From Methanoregulaceae archaeon (lineage in GTDB: Archaea > Halobacteriota > Methanomicrobia > Methanomicrobiales > Methanospirillaceae), in the NCBI GenBank assembly GCA_028679275.1, contig JAJRBV010000077.1, positions 1-5,704 on the forward strand: 5,704 nucleotides of DNA, read 5' to 3'. A program made the position numbers and the translations under genes. The notes under the pieces were generated by a model. It worked only from the letters and a program-made list of their open reading frames with translations, did not search any database and was not told the origin of the DNA. Shown one piece after another: positions 1-5,704 of this stretch. Positions within the stretch are counted from its first letter, which is position 1, and the number at the start of each line of letters is the position of its first letter.

Positions 1-326
1 ACCGCGCCTTCGAACCGGAAGAAAGGGCATTACTGCCAGATCACCGAGCTGTTCCCTGCGATCACGGTATACGCCATGAAAAAAATGGCATCCCCTTCAG
101 CAGGCCGCCTCTTTTTTACCAAGCCCGAGGCATCGGCAGAGTGAGCAGTGAAGGCTGATGAGAGGGGAGTGATAGCTGGCTGTGCCAGATCCCCAAAGTG
201 CAGAGTCGGAGCCGGGATTGAATGGATATCCTGGAGGACGGGTAACAAGGACATATACCATACCAAACCCCGGGAGTTTTTCAAGAAAGCTATCCAGACC
301 GTCATGGGTTGCCGGTTAAAATGAAT
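1..326. other. Upstream region with no supported gene
   Basis: I see no convincing gene here. On the + strand, frame 1 is open from the left edge to TGA at 142-144 (47 codons) and frame 3 to TGA at 153-155, so either could be the tail of a gene starting outside the window. Neither translation resembles a family I recognise. A run of six T at 112-117 after a GC-rich stretch could act as an archaeal-type terminator for such a gene, but this is weak. A reverse-strand reading frame covers most of the region, yet it needs a TTG start and has no recognisable domain. A 5-bp inverted repeat (73-77 with 85-89) and the palindrome GGATATCC (224-231) are too short to interpret. The sequence turns AT-rich after about 315, where the trp promoter begins. 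Confidence 0.6.
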
Positions 327-351
327 TATAATATACAACAAAGTATAAATA
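327..351 (+). promoter_or_regulatory. Putative trp operon promoter (archaeal TATA elements)
   Basis: This is the most AT-rich stretch in the window and contains two TATA-like candidates: TATAAATA at 344-351 and TTATAATA at 327-334. The second is preceded by an A-rich BRE-like sequence. Archaeal TATA boxes usually sit about 26-27 bases upstream of the transcription start. The 344-351 box would therefore start RNA near 374, inside the palindrome at 361-378. The 327-334 box would start RNA near 357. The first option gives a leader of about 30 bases before ATG 406; the second would permit a nearly leaderless message from ATG 361. I favour the first because a ribosome binding site precedes 406. 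Both start positions are inferred from spacing. Confidence 0.6.
332..347. promoter_or_regulatory. Inverted repeat TATAC-N6-GTATA overlapping TATA region
   Basis: Five-base arms at 332-336 and 343-347 flank a six-base spacer, the same arm-spacer geometry as the stronger palindrome at 361-378, whose centre lies 30 bp downstream. TATACA at 332-337 matches the TrpY TRP-box consensus TGTACA at 5 of 6 positions, and AGTATA at 342-347 matches at 4 of 6. It could be a low-affinity regulator site overlapping the promoter. AT-rich promoter DNA easily produces such symmetry by chance, so this is a weak call. Confidence 0.35.
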
Positions 352-360
352 AATTCAATA

Positions 361-378
361 ATGTACTATGTTGTACAT
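361..378. promoter_or_regulatory. Putative tryptophan operator (TRP-box pair, TrpY-like)
   Basis: ATGTAC (361-366) and GTACAT (373-378) form a perfect 6-bp inverted repeat around a 6-base spacer. Read as hexamers, TGTACT at 362-367 and TGTACA at 372-377 are spaced 10 bp apart, so they lie on the same face of the helix. TGTACA is the TRP-box consensus bound by TrpY, the tryptophan-responsive repressor of Methanothermobacter trp genes. The site covers the transcription start predicted from the TATA box at 344-351, where a bound repressor would block initiation. No trpY-like gene lies in the window, so the identity of the binding protein is inferred. Confidence 0.6.
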
Positions 379-391
379 GACTCACATGCAC

Positions 392-396
392 GTGAT
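392..396 (+). promoter_or_regulatory. Ribosome binding site candidate for trpE
   Basis: GTGAT matches the core of the archaeal anti-Shine-Dalgarno complement (AGGTGATC) and ends nine bases before ATG 406. No comparable purine-rich site precedes ATG 361. This is the main translation signal favouring 406 as the trpE start, but a five-base match is modest. Confidence 0.35.
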
Positions 397-405
397 GCCG
401 CTGGA

Positions 406-1917
406 ATGGGTGACGCCGTCCATCGGACGGCAGATGGGAACCGTTCCTTGAACGGGAAACAGTCAGATAAGCATGCTGCCATTCAGGTAATACCGGTCAC
501 CCGGACTATACCGCTCCCCGCGGCCGACCCGTATACCCTTTTTTGTGCACTTGATATCGATAAAGGGTATATTCTTGAATCCATGGAAGGGGTCCCGAGA
601 AGGGCAGTACGTTCAATCATCGGCATGGAACCTGACTTTATTATCTCCCTCGGAGAAAATCCGGAGTGTTCGGGAAAAGGTTCCTGCCTCCGGCTGTTCT
701 CTCCCCCAAAGGGAGCAGACCCGGTAAGGCAACTCCGATCGTTATCGTCACAGATCCAATACATGGGGACTGGCGATAGTGATTTTACCGGTGGTTTTGT
801 CGGATACTGCAGCTATGACATGGTATCCGGCCTTACCGGGGGTCACGTCCAGGCCGGGAGGGATGAGATACCCCTTGCACGGTTCATGCTCTCGACACGG
901 GGGATCGTATACAATCATGTTCAGGGATCCTGCCTCCTCTTTGATGACCTCGTCCTGCCCCCTGGGAGCGATGCGGACGAAGAGCATCAGCGGGCAAGCG
1001 AGCGGTTACGGGATCTGGAGGCAAGGATCCGGTCCGTACTGCCGGCAGAGAGCCTGACTGTAGAAGATTTCTGTATGGATCCCCTGCCTGATACCGGGGT
1101 AGAGGACAGAACGGCATACGAAACCGCCGTTATCAGGGCCAAAGAGCATATCATGGCGGGAGATATTTTCCAGGTTGTCCTTTCCAGGAAGATTGCTCTC
1201 CCCTTCACAGGAGAACCCCTCGGCATCTACGGCCGGATCCGGGTAATCAATCCTTCTCCCTATCTGTATTACCTGGATTTTGGCGATGAGGCGATTGTCG
1301 GATCGAGCCCTGAAATGCTCGTAAAAGTGCAGGAGAGGGTTGTACAGACGGTTCCCATCGCGGGTACAAGGCCCCGCGGGAAGAATGTGGAGGAAGATAC
1401 CCGACTTGCACGGGAGCTTCTCAGCGATGAGAAGGAGCGGGCAGAACATCTGATGCTTGTCGACCTTGCCCGGAACGATATAGGGCGTGTTGCAGAGTTC
1501 GGTTCAGTTACCGTCCCGGAATTCATGGATATTGAGAAGTTTTCCCATGTTCAGCATATCGTATCGAGAGTCTGCGGTGTTATTGCAGAGGGAAAAGACA
1601 GGTTTGATGCGCTCGCCTCCTGTTTTCCAGCTGGCACCGTGAGCGGGGCTCCAAAAATCAGGGCCATGCAGATCATCGCGGATCTCGAATCAGGCCCCCG
1701 CGGTCTGTATGCCGGTGCGGTCGGCTATTCGGGATTCGACAATCTGCTCGAGTTTGCCATCGCTATCAGGACAATCAGGGTGAGAGGCGGGCTGGCGGAG
1801 TTTTCAACCGGTGCAGGAATCGTGGCCGATTCGGTCGCCGAAAAGGAATTCGAGGAGACCGGGCACAAGGCGCAGGCTATGATCCGTGCGGTCCGAAGTA
1901 CAGGTGATGCACTATGA
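406..1917 (+). CDS. trpE: Anthranilate synthase component I (chorismate-binding subunit)
   Basis: TrpE converts chorismate to anthranilate, using ammonia delivered by TrpG; this is the first committed step of tryptophan synthesis in the cytoplasm. Numbered from ATG 406 (503 aa), the N-terminal domain has LES at 57-59 and the C-terminal chorismate-binding domain has NPSPY at 282-286. Both correspond to the Trp-binding feedback site of bacterial TrpE. PIAGTRPRG (317-325) has the Thr typical of anthranilate synthases. HVQH (381-384), FPAGTVSGAPK (407-417) and GAGIVADS (469-476) are active-site motifs. The frame stays open back to ATG 361, adding 15 residues, and TTG 448 is also possible. Family similarity begins only around codon 448-490. 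I chose 406 because 361 lies inside the operator palindrome, has no ribosome binding site and probably precedes the transcription start. The gene contains no Trp codon. The product is certain; the exact start is not. Confidence 0.95.
   Translation: MGDAVHRTADGNRSLNGKQSDKHAAIQVIPVTRTIPLPAADPYTLFCALDIDKGYILESMEGVPRRAVRSIIGMEPDFIISLGENPECSGKGSCLRLFSPPKGADPVRQLRSLSSQIQYMGTGDSDFTGGFVGYCSYDMVSGLTGGHVQAGRDEIPLARFMLSTRGIVYNHVQGSCLLFDDLVLPPGSDADEEHQRASERLRDLEARIRSVLPAESLTVEDFCMDPLPDTGVEDRTAYETAVIRAKEHIMAGDIFQVVLSRKIALPFTGEPLGIYGRIRVINPSPYLYYLDFGDEAIVGSSPEMLVKVQERVVQTVPIAGTRPRGKNVEEDTRLARELLSDEKERAEHLMLVDLARNDIGRVAEFGSVTVPEFMDIEKFSHVQHIVSRVCGVIAEGKDRFDALASCFPAGTVSGAPKIRAMQIIADLESGPRGLYAGAVGYSGFDNLLEFAIAIRTIRVRGGLAEFSTGAGIVADSVAEKEFEETGHKAQAMIRAVRSTGDAL
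1902..1908 (+). promoter_or_regulatory. Ribosome binding site of trpG
   Basis: AGGTGAT is a seven-base match to the archaeal anti-Shine-Dalgarno complement. It lies five bases before ATG 1914, within the last codons of trpE. It fixes the trpG start and shows how re-initiation can occur at the ATGA overlap. Confidence 0.75.
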
Positions 1918-2495
1918 GGGTGGCTATCATCGACTGCTACGACAGTTTCACCTACAACCTCTTCCAGCTGGTCGGTCAGCTTGGCGGAATCCCCCTCCCG
2001 ATCCCCTGCGATGCATCCCTTGACGAGGTAAGGGAACAGGACCCTGAACGGATTATCCTTTCGCCAGGCCCGGGGACCCCCGATGATTCAGGGATATGCC
2101 CGGACGTGATCCGGGAGTATGCCGGCATAATCCCTATCCTTGGCGTCTGCCTCGGACATCAGACCATCTTCCAGACATTCGGCGGCAGGGTGTGCAGGAT
2201 GAAGATACCTGTCCATGGAAAGACGAGTAGAATCGTCCATAACGGGGAAGGTATCTTCTCCGGACTCCCCTCTCCGTTTTCCGCCACCCGTTATCATTCA
2301 CTGATGGCAGATCCCTGTCACATTCCGCCCGGATTCGAGATTCAGGCAGTATCTTCAGAGGATCAATGTGTAATGGCAGTAACCAGCCGGGATCTTGCGA
2401 TCACCGGGGTCCAGTTTCATCCGGAAAGTATCATGACCCTTTCTGGGAAATTCCTGGTAAAAAATTTCCTCAATGGGCAGAACGGGGGTCAGTGA
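1914..2495 (+). CDS. trpG: Anthranilate synthase component II (glutamine amidotransferase)
   Basis: TrpG hydrolyses glutamine and passes ammonia to TrpE in the anthranilate synthase complex. The 193-aa protein is a complete class I amidotransferase domain of normal length for an unfused TrpG. It begins with the typical strand and IDCYDSFTYNL (6-16). SPGPGTP (50-56) forms the oxyanion-side loop. GVCLGHQ (77-83) carries the nucleophile Cys79, and GVQFHPES (165-172) supplies His169 and Glu171 of the catalytic triad. HGKTS (101-105) fits TrpG/PabA proteins. Its ATG overlaps the trpE stop by four bases (ATGA), consistent with making both subunits in equal amounts. PabA for folate synthesis is the main lookalike, but the position between trpE and trpD settles the role. 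There are no Trp codons, and TrpD is not fused to it as it is in enterobacteria. Confidence 0.96.
   Translation: MRVAIIDCYDSFTYNLFQLVGQLGGIPLPIPCDASLDEVREQDPERIILSPGPGTPDDSGICPDVIREYAGIIPILGVCLGHQTIFQTFGGRVCRMKIPVHGKTSRIVHNGEGIFSGLPSPFSATRYHSLMADPCHIPPGFEIQAVSSEDQCVMAVTSRDLAITGVQFHPESIMTLSGKFLVKNFLNGQNGGQ
2484..2489 (+). promoter_or_regulatory. Weak ribosome binding site of trpD
   Basis: GGGGGT lies five bases before ATG 2495, inside the end of trpG. It pairs only partly with the expected anti-Shine-Dalgarno (GGAGGT), so trpD translation probably depends on coupling through the TGATG overlap with trpG. Confidence 0.45.
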
Positions 2496-3508
2496 TGCAG
2501 GCAATCCTTGCACAGCTTACCGGTGGAGAGCATCTCAGCCCTGATCAGGCAACGGATGTAATGGAGATGATTGCATCCGGACAGGCTACCGGGGCACAGA
2601 TCGCCTCGCTAATCACTGCGCTCCGCATGAAAGGAGAGACTGCCGAGGAGATCACAAGCTTTGTCAGGGTGCTGCTCCGCCATGCGGTCATTATCCGCCC
2701 GCAGGTTTCCGGGAGGCTCGTGGATACCTGTGGTACAGGTGGGGACAATGCAGGGACGTTTAATATCAGCACTGCGGCTGCATTTGTTGCTGCAGGTGCC
2801 GGGGTTCCGGTGGTAAAACACGGGAACCGGAGCGTGAGCAGCTCGTGCGGATCAGCTGATGTCCTTGAAGCCCTCGGGGTGAATATAGACCTCTCACCCG
2901 AACGCGTCTGTTCGGTTGTGGAAGAGACAGGCATCGGTTTTCTCTTTGCCCCGGCTTTCCACCCGGCAATGAGGCATGCTGCTGCACCCCGGAAGGAACT
3001 CGGATTCTCAACGGTATTCAATCTCCTTGGTCCTCTTCTGAACCCTGCCGGGGCACCTGCCCGGCTCTGCGGGGTTTACAGTCCGGGGCTTGTTGACCGG
3101 TTTTCGATCGTACTGCAGCAACTGGGGACGGAGCGGGCAATGGTAGTGCATGGCCAGGGGCTTGACGAGATTACCGTTTCCGGCCCGACGATAGTGGCTG
3201 AAATTGATGGCGGAACCATCAGGAGGTATACCCTATCCCCGGAAGAGTTTGGCATTCCCCGATCCCCGCACTCCTCCCTTGCCGGGCGCTCCCCTCGGGA
3301 TAATGCAGAAATCATCCGGATGGTTCTCTCCGGAGCTCCGGGTCCGGCTCATGATGTGGTGGTCCTGAATGCGGGAGCAGCGATTCTCCTTGGCGATAAA
3401 GCCCCCGATCTTGAGCAAGGGGTACTGAAGGCAGATGAAGCAATCGCTTCAGGTGCGGCTTCAGAGCGGCTGGAGGCGCTTATACAGGCCTCAGGGAGCA
3501 GGGAATGA
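2495..3508 (+). CDS. trpD: Anthranilate phosphoribosyltransferase
   Basis: TrpD transfers phosphoribose from PRPP to anthranilate, giving N-(5'-phosphoribosyl)anthranilate. The protein has 337 aa, the usual length for a free-standing enzyme. A helical N-terminal domain (about 1-70) is followed by the PRPP-binding GTGGD (80-84) and KHGNRSVSSSCGSADVLE (108-125), which bind substrate and magnesium. APRKELGF (164-171) and FNLLGPLLNP (175-184) follow, then HGQGLDE (219-225) with the metal-binding Asp224-Glu225. The frame is open upstream to ATG 2366, which would add 43 residues, but these lie entirely inside trpG and resemble nothing in the family. ATG 2495 matches the family's N-terminus and shares one base with the trpG stop (TGATG). 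No Trp codon is present. Thymidine phosphorylase-type relatives are excluded by the motifs and the context. Confidence 0.96.
   Translation: MQAILAQLTGGEHLSPDQATDVMEMIASGQATGAQIASLITALRMKGETAEEITSFVRVLLRHAVIIRPQVSGRLVDTCGTGGDNAGTFNISTAAAFVAAGAGVPVVKHGNRSVSSSCGSADVLEALGVNIDLSPERVCSVVEETGIGFLFAPAFHPAMRHAAAPRKELGFSTVFNLLGPLLNPAGAPARLCGVYSPGLVDRFSIVLQQLGTERAMVVHGQGLDEITVSGPTIVAEIDGGTIRRYTLSPEEFGIPRSPHSSLAGRSPRDNAEIIRMVLSGAPGPAHDVVVLNAGAAILLGDKAPDLEQGVLKADEAIASGAASERLEALIQASGSRE
3494..3498 (+). promoter_or_regulatory. Ribosome binding site of trpC
   Basis: GGGAG lies six bases before ATG 3505, within the last codons of trpD. It supports that start and the ATGA overlap with the trpD stop. Confidence 0.5.
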
Positions 3509-4266
3509 TTCTCGATCAGGTAATCAGGACAACTGCCGGAAGGGTTGCAGGATTGCCCCGGGCCGAGGATTATTCTCTGCCAGAACAAAAGAGGGGATTC
3601 AGCCTGTATTCTGCAATCGGGAGGAAGGAGCGAGGAAACCGGATTATATCAGAGATCAAGTTTGCCTCCCCTTCTCGTGGTGTGATACGCAGTGCAGGCG
3701 ATCCTGCGGAATTTGCCCGGGACTTTTCGCGTGCGGGTGCAGCTGCCCTCTCCATACTGACCGAACCAGTCTATTTCCACGGTGATCCTGCGTTTATCCC
3801 TGTGATCAGACCTCACGTTGAGATACCCCTGCTCAGGAAAGATTTCATTATCGATGAAAAGCAGCTGGCAGAGACCCGGGCTCTTGGCGCCGATGCGGTG
3901 CTCCTCATCGCAAGCGTCCTTGGGAACCGGCTGGGAGATATGGTCAGTTTGGCTGTTGCGTACGGACTTGAGCCCCTTGTGGAGGTTCATTCAAGGGAAG
4001 AAGCGAAGGCTGTCCTCTCGACTGACACGCGACTGGCAGGAATCAACAACCGGGATCTCCGGACGATGAGGACCAATCTTACCACAACCATGAGGCTGGC
4101 CCCCGATCTCCGCATGGCCGGGCTTACCGTCGTTTCAGAGAGCGGACTGATCTGGCCGTGTGATATTCGGACCCTCCGGCCGTTTGCCGATGCCTTCCTG
4201 ATCGGCACCGCGATCATGGATTCCCGCGACCCCGGACAACGACTGGGGGGATTTGTATCCGCGTGA
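3505..4266 (+). CDS. trpC: Indole-3-glycerol phosphate synthase
   Basis: TrpC closes the pyrrole ring of 1-(o-carboxyphenylamino)-1-deoxyribulose 5-phosphate, releasing CO2 and water to form indole-3-glycerol phosphate. The protein is a single (beta/alpha)8 barrel of 253 aa with the usual N-terminal helical extension. The catalytic set is complete by comparison with the Sulfolobus enzyme: Glu50 and Lys52 in SEIKFASPSRG (49-59), Lys112 in LLRKDFIIDE (109-118), Glu160 in EPLVEVHSREE (156-166), Asn181 in GINNRDL (179-185), and Glu212/Ser213 in VVSESGL (209-215). GTAIM (234-238) is the C-terminal phosphate-binding loop. TrpC acts after TrpF in the pathway, although its gene comes first. It is not fused to TrpF, unlike the E. 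coli enzyme; the GTGA overlap with trpF keeps the two adjacent. It contains one Trp (residue 217). Confidence 0.96.
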   Translation: MILDQVIRTTAGRVAGLPRAEDYSLPEQKRGFSLYSAIGRKERGNRIISEIKFASPSRGVIRSAGDPAEFARDFSRAGAAALSILTEPVYFHGDPAFIPVIRPHVEIPLLRKDFIIDEKQLAETRALGADAVLLIASVLGNRLGDMVSLAVAYGLEPLVEVHSREEAKAVLSTDTRLAGINNRDLRTMRTNLTTTMRLAPDLRMAGLTVVSESGLIWPCDIRTLRPFADAFLIGTAIMDSRDPGQRLGGFVSA

Positions 4267-4832
4267 AGATCTGCGGTATTACAAATCCCGGGGATGCGAT
4301 CATGGCAAAGGAAGCGGGAGCTGATATGATCGGGGTTATTGCATTCTCACAATCCCCCCGCTGTGTGGATCCCGGAATGATCCGGGAGATATTCGATGCC
4401 GCCCCATCCCTGACCAGGTGCTGTGTTGCGCACGAACCCTCTGCAGAGGAATTAAAAGCGATCTGTGCCCTTGCGCCTGATGTCATCCAGGTCTCCTGCA
4501 CAGCAAAGGTTCCGGATGCCTGCACGGCCCGGGTATTCCGGAGCATCAGGCCCGGGGATTCCCTCCCGGATGATGCTGACGCCCTTGTCGTGGACGCCAG
4601 CCGGGGGAGCGGCTGGCTCTATGATGCAGCCTATGCGGTATCGGTAGTCCGGTCGGCACGGGTCCCTGTATTTCTTGCAGGAGGATTAACGCCCGAAAAT
4701 GTCAGGAAAGCTGTCAGGGAAGTCCAGCCCTTCGGGGTCGATGTGGCAACCGGGGTCGAGTATGCACCGGGTAAAAAAGACAGAAAGAAGGTGAGAACAT
4801 TCGTGGAACGAGTAAAAGGAGTGAGGTTGTGA
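4263..4832 (+). CDS. trpF: Phosphoribosylanthranilate isomerase, divergent
   Basis: TrpF catalyses the Amadori rearrangement of N-(5'-phosphoribosyl)anthranilate to the substrate of TrpC. It starts at GTG 4263, overlapping the trpC stop as GTGA; KICGIT follows directly, as is normal for the family. The small barrel has 189 aa, somewhat shorter than the usual 200 or so. The general base Cys4 (KICGIT, 2-7), SPR (31-33), a candidate general acid Asp111 (LVVDAS, 108-113) and the phosphate-binding [10 protein letters not shown] (138-147) and GVDVATGVE (158-166) are present. Compared with the Thermotoga enzyme, the usual VQLHG is replaced by IQVSC (75-79), the loop between Asp111 and GSG (115-117) is several residues shorter, and Trp118 stands where GTGK/GSGK has Lys. 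The context and catalytic residues still make TrpF the clear call. A purine-rich GGGGGGAT (4244-4251 area) lies about 11 bases upstream as a poor ribosome binding site. Confidence 0.9.
   Translation: MKICGITNPGDAIMAKEAGADMIGVIAFSQSPRCVDPGMIREIFDAAPSLTRCCVAHEPSAEELKAICALAPDVIQVSCTAKVPDACTARVFRSIRPGDSLPDDADALVVDASRGSGWLYDAAYAVSVVRSARVPVFLAGGLTPENVRKAVREVQPFGVDVATGVEYAPGKKDRKKVRTFVERVKGVRL
4817..4824 (+). promoter_or_regulatory. Ribosome binding site that fixes the trpB start
   Basis: AGGAGTGA resembles the anti-Shine-Dalgarno complement AGGAGGTGA with one base missing. Its AGGAG core ends seven bases before GTG 4829. It supports the unusual GTG as the trpB start and lies within the final codons of trpF. 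Confidence 0.6.
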
Positions 4833-5704
4833 ATCCATTATCAAGGTTCGGGAGGTATGGCGGTCAGTATGTTCCCGAGAGCCTTATGGCGGCCCTCGAT
4901 GAACTTGAGGAAGCGTATCGTACGATCCTACCCTCGGAAGGGTTCAGGAAGGAGATGGAGTATTATTTAAGGGAATATGCAGGCCGCCCGACTCCCCTTA
5001 CGTTCTGCAGGAACATGTCGGACGATCTCTCGTGCAGAATTTATCTGAAGCGTGAAGACCTCCTTCATTCCGGTGCCCATAAACTGAACAATGCACTCGG
5101 GCAGGCCCTTCTGACAAAGTTCATGGGGAAAAAAAGGATCATCGCTGAGACGGGAGCCGGGCAGCATGGAGTGGCTGCAGCGATTGCGGGAGCAGCGCTC
5201 GGCCTTTCGGTGGAAGTGTACATGGGGGATGAAGATATTGAACGGCAGGCCCTGAACGTGGCCAGGATGAGGATGCTCGGGGCAACCGTGATTCCGGTGC
5301 ATTCGGGCTCCCGGACGCTCAAGGACGCCATTAACGAAGCCCTCCGTGACTGGGTGGCACATGTGCATGATACCCACTACCTGATTGGCTCGGTCGTAGG
5401 CCCCCACCCGTTCCCGTCCCTCGTCCGCGATTTCCAGACGGTGATAGGAAACGAGATACGGGATCAGATTTTGGAGAAGGAAGGACGCCTGCCCGATGCA
5501 ATGGTCGCCTGTGTCGGAGGAGGTTCAAATGCCATCGGGATGTTCCATCCTTTCCTTGACGATCCGGTCGAGCTCTATGGGGCCGAGGCGGGCGGGGAAG
5601 GGCTTGCAGGACGACATGGGGCGACATTGTGCTGCGGAACACCCGGCGTGCTCCATGGAGCTTATACCTATCTCATCCAGGATGCGTTCGGCCAGGTTCT
5701 CGAA
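4829..5704 (+). CDS. trpB: Tryptophan synthase beta subunit (partial, 3' end outside window)
   Basis: TrpB condenses indole with serine through PLP to form tryptophan, receiving indole from TrpA. The frame starts at GTG 4829 (GTGA overlap with the trpF stop) and stays open to the window edge. This gives 292 codons of an expected 390-400, so roughly the last 100 are missing. Near the N-terminus, [13 protein letters not shown] (5-17) is a TrpB signature. [20 protein letters not shown] (73-92) carries the PLP lysine Lys85, with Ser81 where Thr is more common. AETGAGQHG (106-114) carries the catalytic Glu107, and GGGSNAIG (230-237) is the PLP phosphate loop. The motifs and the operon position identify the TrpB1 type that pairs with TrpA, rather than stand-alone TrpB2. 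trpA is expected immediately downstream. It has one Trp codon in the visible part (residue 175) and no frameshift. Confidence 0.95.
   Translation, partial: MNPLSRFGRYGGQYVPESLMAALDELEEAYRTILPSEGFRKEMEYYLREYAGRPTPLTFCRNMSDDLSCRIYLKREDLLHSGAHKLNNALGQALLTKFMGKKRIIAETGAGQHGVAAAIAGAALGLSVEVYMGDEDIERQALNVARMRMLGATVIPVHSGSRTLKDAINEALRDWVAHVHDTHYLIGSVVGPHPFPSLVRDFQTVIGNEIRDQILEKEGRLPDAMVACVGGGSNAIGMFHPFLDDPVELYGAEAGGEGLAGRHGATLCCGTPGVLHGAYTYLIQDAFGQVLE

Noticed and set aside
73..89. GCCAT-N7-ATGGC hairpin around an A-run
   Set aside because: The stem is only five pairs and is not next to a supported gene end, so it is not evidence for a terminator.
30..341. Reverse-strand reading frame of 103 codons divergent from trpE
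   Set aside because: It needs a TTG start, begins inside the promoter, shows no domain and does not look like TrpY or another DNA-binding protein.
382..395. TCAC-N6-GTGA inverted repeat containing CACGTG just after the operator
   Set aside because: Four-base arms, a different half-site and loss of the 10-bp register; it overlaps the likely ribosome binding site and is probably chance.
352..480. Attenuator or leader peptide with tandem Trp codons
   Set aside because: No short frame with clustered TGG codons and no terminator-antiterminator hairpin pair is visible, and the mechanism is not expected in archaea.
2366..2494. 43-codon N-terminal extension of trpD
   Set aside because: It lies wholly inside trpG in another frame and has no TrpD similarity. 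ATG 2495 gives the normal family length and a TGATG junction.
2545..3021. Reverse-strand frame of 158 codons opposite trpD
   Set aside because: It is a composition-driven shadow of trpD, rich in Ser, Thr and Ala, with no domain.
5126..5137. GGGG followed by seven A in trpB as a programmed frameshift site
   Set aside because: The zero frame continues through conserved TrpB sequence on both sides, so no frameshift is needed; it is just Gly-Lys-Lys-Arg codons.
4967..5407. Reverse-strand frame of 146 codons opposite trpB
   Set aside because: It is antisense to a strongly conserved TrpB segment and has no recognisable motif; long antisense frames are common in sequence of this composition.
1..5704. 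Mobile elements, CRISPR arrays, tRNA or rRNA genes
   Set aside because: I saw no regularly spaced repeats, transposase frames, flanking inverted repeats or structured RNA genes on either strand.

Overview
The window carries the first six genes of a tryptophan biosynthesis operon, all on the + strand, in the order trpE-trpG-trpD-trpC-trpF-trpB. The last gene is cut by the right edge. A promoter and operator region of about 80 bases lies in front of trpE, and roughly 320 bases with no supportable gene lie upstream of that.

Organism: most likely a euryarchaeal methanogen. A moderate-GC member of Methanomicrobiales is my best guess, from general appearance rather than from a diagnostic marker. 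The reasons are archaeal TATA-like elements instead of -35/-10 boxes, ribosome binding sites that match an archaeal 16S 3' end (AGGTGAT types), separate rather than fused TrpE/TrpG, TrpG/TrpD and TrpC/TrpF, and TGTACA-type boxes like those bound by the methanogen repressor TrpY.

Layout: 1-326 has no convincing gene. Positions 327-405 hold an AT-rich promoter, two inverted repeats with six-base spacers and a short leader. Then follow trpE (406-1917, with an alternative start at 361), trpG (1914-2495), trpD (2495-3508), trpC (3505-4266), trpF (4263-4832) and trpB (4829 to beyond the window). Every junction overlaps by 1 or 4 bases (ATGA, TGATG, ATGA, GTGA, GTGA), so the cluster is almost certainly one polycistronic message with coupled translation.

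Pathway: TrpE and TrpG make anthranilate from chorismate and glutamine. TrpD adds phosphoribose, TrpF isomerises the product, TrpC closes the indole ring, and TrpB joins indole to serine. Only the alpha subunit TrpA is absent and would be expected just beyond the right edge. TrpE keeps the residues associated with feedback inhibition by tryptophan, so control probably acts on both transcription and enzyme activity.

This is a known pathway, not a new system. The parts most worth a second look are the phased TRP-box-like operator over the apparent start of trpE, the start of trpE itself, the near absence of Trp codons across the operon, and a short, divergent TrpF.
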